Shown here piece after piece: positions 59,355-64,000 of a stretch of 64,000 bases of DNA (positions are counted from its first letter, which is position 1; each line of letters opens with the position of its first letter). The notes under the pieces were generated by a model. That model did no database searches, was not told the DNA's origin, and saw only the letters and a list, made by a program, of their open reading frames with translations. Source of the DNA: Narthecium ossifragum (lineage: Eukaryota; Streptophyta; Magnoliopsida; Dioscoreales; Nartheciaceae). A program made the translations under genes and the position numbers. The stretch is taken from positions 3,318,340 to 3,382,339 of the forward strand of contig OY986971.1 in the NCBI GenBank assembly GCA_963920575.1. Direction: 5' to 3'.

Positions 59355-60625
59355 GTTATGTGAATGAAAGAGATATAAGCTGGAAGATTCAGAGATATAA
59401 GCTGGAAGATTCAATGTTTGAATCTTGATGTGTGATATTTAACTCATGATAATACACTATTTTGTCTCGCTATGTGTGAGGACGAGATGTGATACTTGGA
59501 ATAATCAACTGTTGAATTTGGATGTATCATATTTATTCCTGATAATGCACTGTATTTTTGCTCGCTATGTTGAGGATGAGATCTTGTTGTGCAATTAGTG
59601 GTTGTAATTTTTTTTTTTTCCCTGTTTTGTTTTTTGTGCAAATAGCTCCCAGCCTTACATTTTATATTTGGCAAATAACCCCCCAACTTATGGATATTGC
59701 GGAAAACTCCCACCTTATTGATATTTGCATTTCATCTCCTCTTTTGTTCACATTTTTTTGCAAAAAGCCGCCTAAAATTAGATTTCTTTAATAGATATAG
59801 TTAATTCTGTTTATTTTAACTTACTCAAGAAACAAAGGCCAAATACCTTAGATTGGTCAATTGGTTCTATTGGTTGAAACTTAATTCAATAGAAGAGTGA
59901 TATTACAATGGGAATGTTTATGCCTTCTCATATTTTACAACTACAAGGCATTTTTCTTTGCCTTTTAGTCTTTTTTCTACCATAATATTCTTTAAATATT
60001 TTCTTTTGTTGGGTGGAAAATTAATCTAGGGACCATTTTGCAATGAAAACCAATACCAGAGGGGTAAGTGGAATATATATATGATATTATATCCCTAAGA
60101 CGTAAATTCCAAACCCAAAATTAAACTAAACTCAATTTATATAAACCCAATTTATATAAGAAATATTAAAGTCTTCGAAAAATTAAAACTAAACTCTAGT
60201 TATTGTAACCTAATCTTATAGACGACCTTTAGATTAAAGGCATGTATCCTTAGCATCCTTCTAGTGTGTCTTTTTTGAGAAACAGTGAGTAGTTGTTAGA
60301 TTACTTTCATGTAGGACTACCATTAGCTATACCCTCCATGTTTCTCTTTGCATTGTTGCAGTATAAAATCCAGAAGAACCTAATGCAAAATCTGTACCTT
60401 TGCTCAATTCCATAAGTTTAAGCATACTATTCTTCATAAACATTCCATTCTTAGTCATTGTCCTCAACAAAGTTATTCAAATTCCTCAACTGCCACAACC
60501 ACCACCTCCCTCCCTCCCTCCAAAACCCAGCTGAGTGAGTGCTTCTTATAACCATCGACTATTCTCAACAAGAAACCACAAAGAGAAACTTAGACAAATG
60601 GGCATGACTTCCCTCCACCATTCCT
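59355..60625. other. Intergenic, with TIR-like sequence
   Basis: 59440-59560 repeats a phrase (gataatacactattttgtctcgctatgtgtgaggacgagat in parts) about 105 bp apart. 59637-59780 has 'gcaaatagctccc', 'gcaaataacccccc' and 'gcaaaaagccgcc', the style of Mutator-like ends, without a partner arm. No gene. Confidence 0.45.
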
Positions 60626-60633
60626 GCTATAAA
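60626..60633 (+). promoter_or_regulatory. TATA box of the GDSL gene
   Basis: GCTATAAATC context about 55 bp upstream of the ATG at 60686, implying a leader of roughly 25 bases. Confidence 0.6.
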
Positions 60634-60685
60634 TCTCCGCTGCCACACCCGGGGAGCCATCACAGAGGAAGCAAATCAAAGAGAC

Positions 60686-62245
60686 ATGGCTGCAGTGAAG
60701 ATAAACATGCTTGCCATCTTCGTCCTTGCCGTCTTTTCGACTTCGGCGATGGCACTGGAAAGGCCTAACTTCATACTGGCGAAGCAAAAGCCAGTTACTT
60801 ATATTTTCGGCGATTCCCTGGCCGATGTGGGTAACAACAACTACCTTCCCTATGCGCTCGCAAAGTGCGACTTTCCCTGGTATGGGATCGACTACGATGG
60901 CGGCCGCCCCACCGGGAGGTTCACCAATGGCAGGACAATCGGCGACCACATTTGTAAGTCATACCGAATTCAATAAAATTACTTGACTCAATATTCTGAG
61001 GGGGGAATAAAAGTTTCAGCTAATTAGCATTGTTTGTGCTATTGTATGAGCTGCAGCTGCTAAGCTAGGAATTCCATCCCCCCCTGCTTATCTCTCACTG
61101 TCGATGAACGATGACAAGATCCTCCAAGGAGTCAATTATGCGTCCGGCGGAGCGGGAATTCTCAACGAGACCGGGCTTTACTTCGTAATTTTATCCCTGA
61201 TAAATTCTTTTCGTTGAAAGGCTGCATTGTGTTTCAGTACATGATCCTCTGATACTGTATTTTTCGCAGATACAAAAGCTCAGTTTCGATGACCAGATAG
61301 CCTGTTTTGAAAAGACAAAGGTCGCGATCAAAATGAAAATCGGTGCGGATGCTGCTGAGGATCTCTGCAACAATGCCGTCTACTTCATCGGATTAGGTGC
61401 CGAATTGATCGAAATTGAGTGGTAAAAGTCCCAAAATATATCATCAAGATCAGTGATGCACATGCATTTCTATCCGTTTGCAGGCAGCAATGACTATGTG
61501 AACAATTTCCTGCGACCATTCATGGCCGATAACCAGATGTATACTCACGACCAGTTCATTGAGCTGCTGATCGCAACATTAGACACACAATTCAGGGTAA
61601 ATTTTTCATCGAAAACAACCTTTCAATCTACTTTTAATTGTTGCCATGCTCGCAATCTGAAATTGGAATTTTTTTTTCTATGTTTGTGCCTGTAAAGAGG
61701 CTTTATCAGCTCGGTGCAAGAAAGATTGTGTTCCATGGAGCTGGCCCCCTGGGCTGCATTCCTTCTCAGAGGGTGAAATCGCCGGATGGGCAGTGCCTGA
61801 AGCAAGTGAATCAGTACGTGCAGACGTTCAACTATCGGGTGAGCAAGCTCATGACCTCGCTCGACACTGAGCTAACCAATGCCCGTTTCGCCTTTGCTGA
61901 CTCTTACTACATTTTCATGGATCTCATCAACAAACCAGATCAATATGGTACTGAAAAGTTTGTCTTTCATTCAAAAATTTTATCAGAAAAGTATATCATG
62001 CAGAATTCTGAGGTATTTGAATTTGATCTATGTCAGGATTTAGCATTTCCAACAATTCCTGCTGCAATGTGGCCACAACTGTGGGAGGCCTCTGTTTGCC
62101 AAATTCGAAAGTTTGCGGAAATCGCAAGGATTATGTGTTCTTTGATGGATACCACCCTACAGATGCTGCAAATGCAGTGATCGCCGACCGCCTATTCGGT
62201 GACCCCAGCATTTCATTTCCTCCTGCACCTGCTCCATCTCCTTGA
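60686..62245 (+). CDS. GDSL esterase/lipase (SGNH hydrolase)
   Basis: Six exons: 60686-60953, 61057-61184, 61270-61396, 61484-61596, 61698-61947, 62037-62245, giving 364 residues, normal for the family. A signal peptide (residues 1-23, cleavage after AMA) is followed by block I TYIFGDSLADVGNNN (nucleophile Ser44), block II NYASGGAG (oxyanion Gly about 120), block III GSNDYVNNF (Asn177) and block V FFDGYHPTDAAN (Asp332, His335), so all SGNH residues are present. Also typical are RPTGRFTNGRTIGDHI and GARKIVFHGAGPLGCIPSQR. The protein is secreted and hydrolyses ester bonds in cell-wall, cutin or lipid substrates; the exact substrate cannot be inferred. It ends in a short Pro/Ala tail (FPPAPAPSP). 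Confidence 0.96.
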
Positions 62246-63826
62246 TTTCACATCCACTCCCAGGATTGAGGAACTTTATATCAGAGAAGTTATACTTGCA
62301 ATACACAAGCTTTTGTGTACTTCTGAATGTTTTGCTACTTGTGATCAAACCGAAAAGTTGTACTTGTTACTAGTGTTTGTTCAAACACAGAAAGATTTGA
62401 GTTCATGGTCGCATTTACTCATTGAAGAACATGAACAAAGATTGCAAACACACAGAAAATAGAATGAGAAAAATAGAGTGATAATGTGGCCATTGCTCAG
62501 AGATTAATCTGATACGAGTCATGGATTGCAGTGTAATTGCAATTGCTTGCAATAGCAACATCACAGCAAAAAAAGGGAGAAAAATGAGAATTTTTAGGCC
62601 CCGGAAGCTGCATGGTAAAACTAATGCTACAAAGACACCTCCAACAATTCATCTGAGAATTCCAATGATGGAATTTGAAAGCTCAACAGTTGGAAAATGC
62701 AATGAACACCGGTAGAGTAACCAAAATTATATCGCCGGAAGGTAAAGTAGTAGCCTTGCTCACAGCATCTGTAAAACAAAAAAAAAAACTAGATAAATAA
62801 CACAATTTCAAAACCTTGTCTTAAGAGCAGATTTCTGTAGAATTAAGCTTCTTTATCTCAAGATATTGATGAACAGCTTTTGAAACATATATTCACACAT
62901 TGTTCTAAAATGCTGGAGTGTGATTCATTTCTAAGTTGTATGGTAAATTACAACATCTAAAAAAGAATTGTTATTATTTACAAACTTTTTTTTTTTTTGC
63001 TAAAAAGGTGGCAAGGACATGATTTTATGGAGTATGAGATTTTATTTATTTTTTTGCTTGAAAAGGACTAGTAAAAAGTAATATATGTATACATATAAGT
63101 AGATTAATGATTCTAGAAAGTTGTCTAATGTAATGTTAGATGGTAATTAATTCAAATGATAATAAAACACTTCTTTTCCTATCGGCTTAAGCTTTTGGCA
63201 CAAATGACAAGACTATATATATATATATATATGAATCGAAACCAATCAGGCAAAGATCCTAGGGTTGTACTGTTGGCTTGATTTAAAATCGAAATCTAAA
63301 GACAAGTTTTCCAAATTAATATCATTTTGATTTTATAGTCGATGTGACGAACGGATAAATAGACAAGTTTTACCTTGTTTTGGTTCTGCCAGATTGTCTT
63401 CTGATTTATCTGCACAAAAGCAAAAGATTACATCTATATCAATACCCCCCCCCCCCCAAAAAAAAAAAAATCTAGTTTTTGAAACAAGTAACATAAGAAT
63501 ATATTTACTCTATGAACAAACTCTTAGCCTAGAGCCACTAGGTACGTATAATTGATCAATTTCAGGATTCTTCCTTCTTTTTCAGACATATATAAATCAG
63601 AAGGCATTCTTTCAAGGCTAGTTCTTAACTTCTTATATGATGATTTCCCTCGTAGGCGACGCGCGCAGCATGCCATGTGGACTGACATCTACGTGGCATT
63701 CTATATTTCCATGTCATCTGCAACGTTGGCACCATCTCACGCCATGCTAGGACACTAGCTAGAGATGATTGAAGCCTGAATTTTTTTTTGTTTTTTTTTT
63801 TTGTAGGTGTGTGTGTATATATATAC
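62246..63826. other. Intergenic, AT-rich
   Basis: GDSL 3' flank, a short (TA)n at about 63217-63230, and a C-run/A-run at 63446-63470. No gene or mobile element recognised. Confidence 0.6.
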
Positions 63827-64000
63827 CTGTATATTTTGTGCACCAATCAGGCTGGAAATTCTCTACCCCGCACTTCCCCGGTAGCTCGGCCCATTCTTCG
63901 CCTATGTTGGTGGCCTGTGGCTGATCCTGGTACAAGGCGCAGAGGCAGGTTGGGTCGTCGGCGAGCGACTGTTTAACCGATCCACAACATTCCAGCGATA
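63827..64000 (-). CDS. Non-specific lipid-transfer-like protein, partial (5' end beyond window)
   Basis: The minus strand is open from the window edge to a CAG|GTATAT donor at 63827. It reads LECCGSVKQSLADDPTCLCA, LYQDQPQATNIGEEWAELPG, KCGVENFQPDWC. Spacing CC-x-CxC-x-C-x-C fits the last six cysteines of the eight-cysteine motif of nsLTP/LTPG (AAI domain) proteins, which are secreted and often GPI-anchored. The signal peptide and first two cysteines would lie to the right of 64000. I could not identify the following exon between 63.0 and 63.8 kb. The alternative donor at 63842 would shorten the exon slightly. Confidence 0.6.

Overview
This is plant nuclear DNA. The evidence is spliced genes with plant-only family members (class B GH9 endoglucanase, SKIP14-type F-box protein, GDSL lipase, pectinesterase-inhibitor-like proteins, SHORT-ROOT-type GRAS sequence), long AT-rich introns, plant LTR retrotransposons and abundant small inverted-repeat elements. 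GC-rich, intronless short genes with strong C/G third positions next to AT-rich intergenic DNA look monocot-like; I cannot name the species.

Layout. 1-4761: left-truncated Ty3/gypsy retrotransposon on the minus strand, broken in several places, inserted exactly at the end of an unidentified host exon (4763-4895). 4.9-21.5 kb: two copies of a pectinesterase-inhibitor-like gene (6971-7570 and 20879-21493) with related upstream DNA. The roughly 12 kb between them is accessory sequence: GC-rich minisatellites, foldback elements, two LTR-like copies, a poly(A) retroposon, and isolated exons of other genes (a PDZ-like plastid protein and an RLPH2-type phosphatase) beside a 200-N gap. 21.5-28.3 kb: a 2.39-kb solo LTR with a 5-bp target duplication nested in another LTR, a further LTR-like stretch, and a hAT-type MITE that splits a coding-like fragment. 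28.7-31.3 kb: a complete seven-exon GH9 endoglucanase (minus). 34.5-38.0 kb: SRP9 (minus, four exons). 38.2-48.4 kb: repeat-rich, no gene recognised. 48.6-54.5 kb: a dynein light chain (LC8)-family gene whose 5.3-kb intron holds a TIR element carrying a decayed SHORT-ROOT fragment. 55.8-59.4 kb: SKIP14-like F-box gene. 60.7-62.2 kb: six-exon GDSL esterase/lipase. 63.8-64.0 kb: start of an nsLTP-like gene running off the right edge.

The intact genes are ordinary, functionally separate plant genes: cell-wall or secreted proteins (PMEI-like pair, GH9, GDSL, LTP) and housekeeping factors (SRP9, LC8, F-box). The unusual content is in the accessory DNA. It includes a dispersed family of near-palindromic elements built from ATCGGTAG/CTACCGAT blocks with TGATTTGTGTACATG-like ends, three perfect hairpins in a row at 15251-15396, and two separate cases of host gene fragments in transposon-like surroundings.

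Exon limits were set by hand from GT/AG sites, reading phase and remembered family conservation. No alignment or database search was run.
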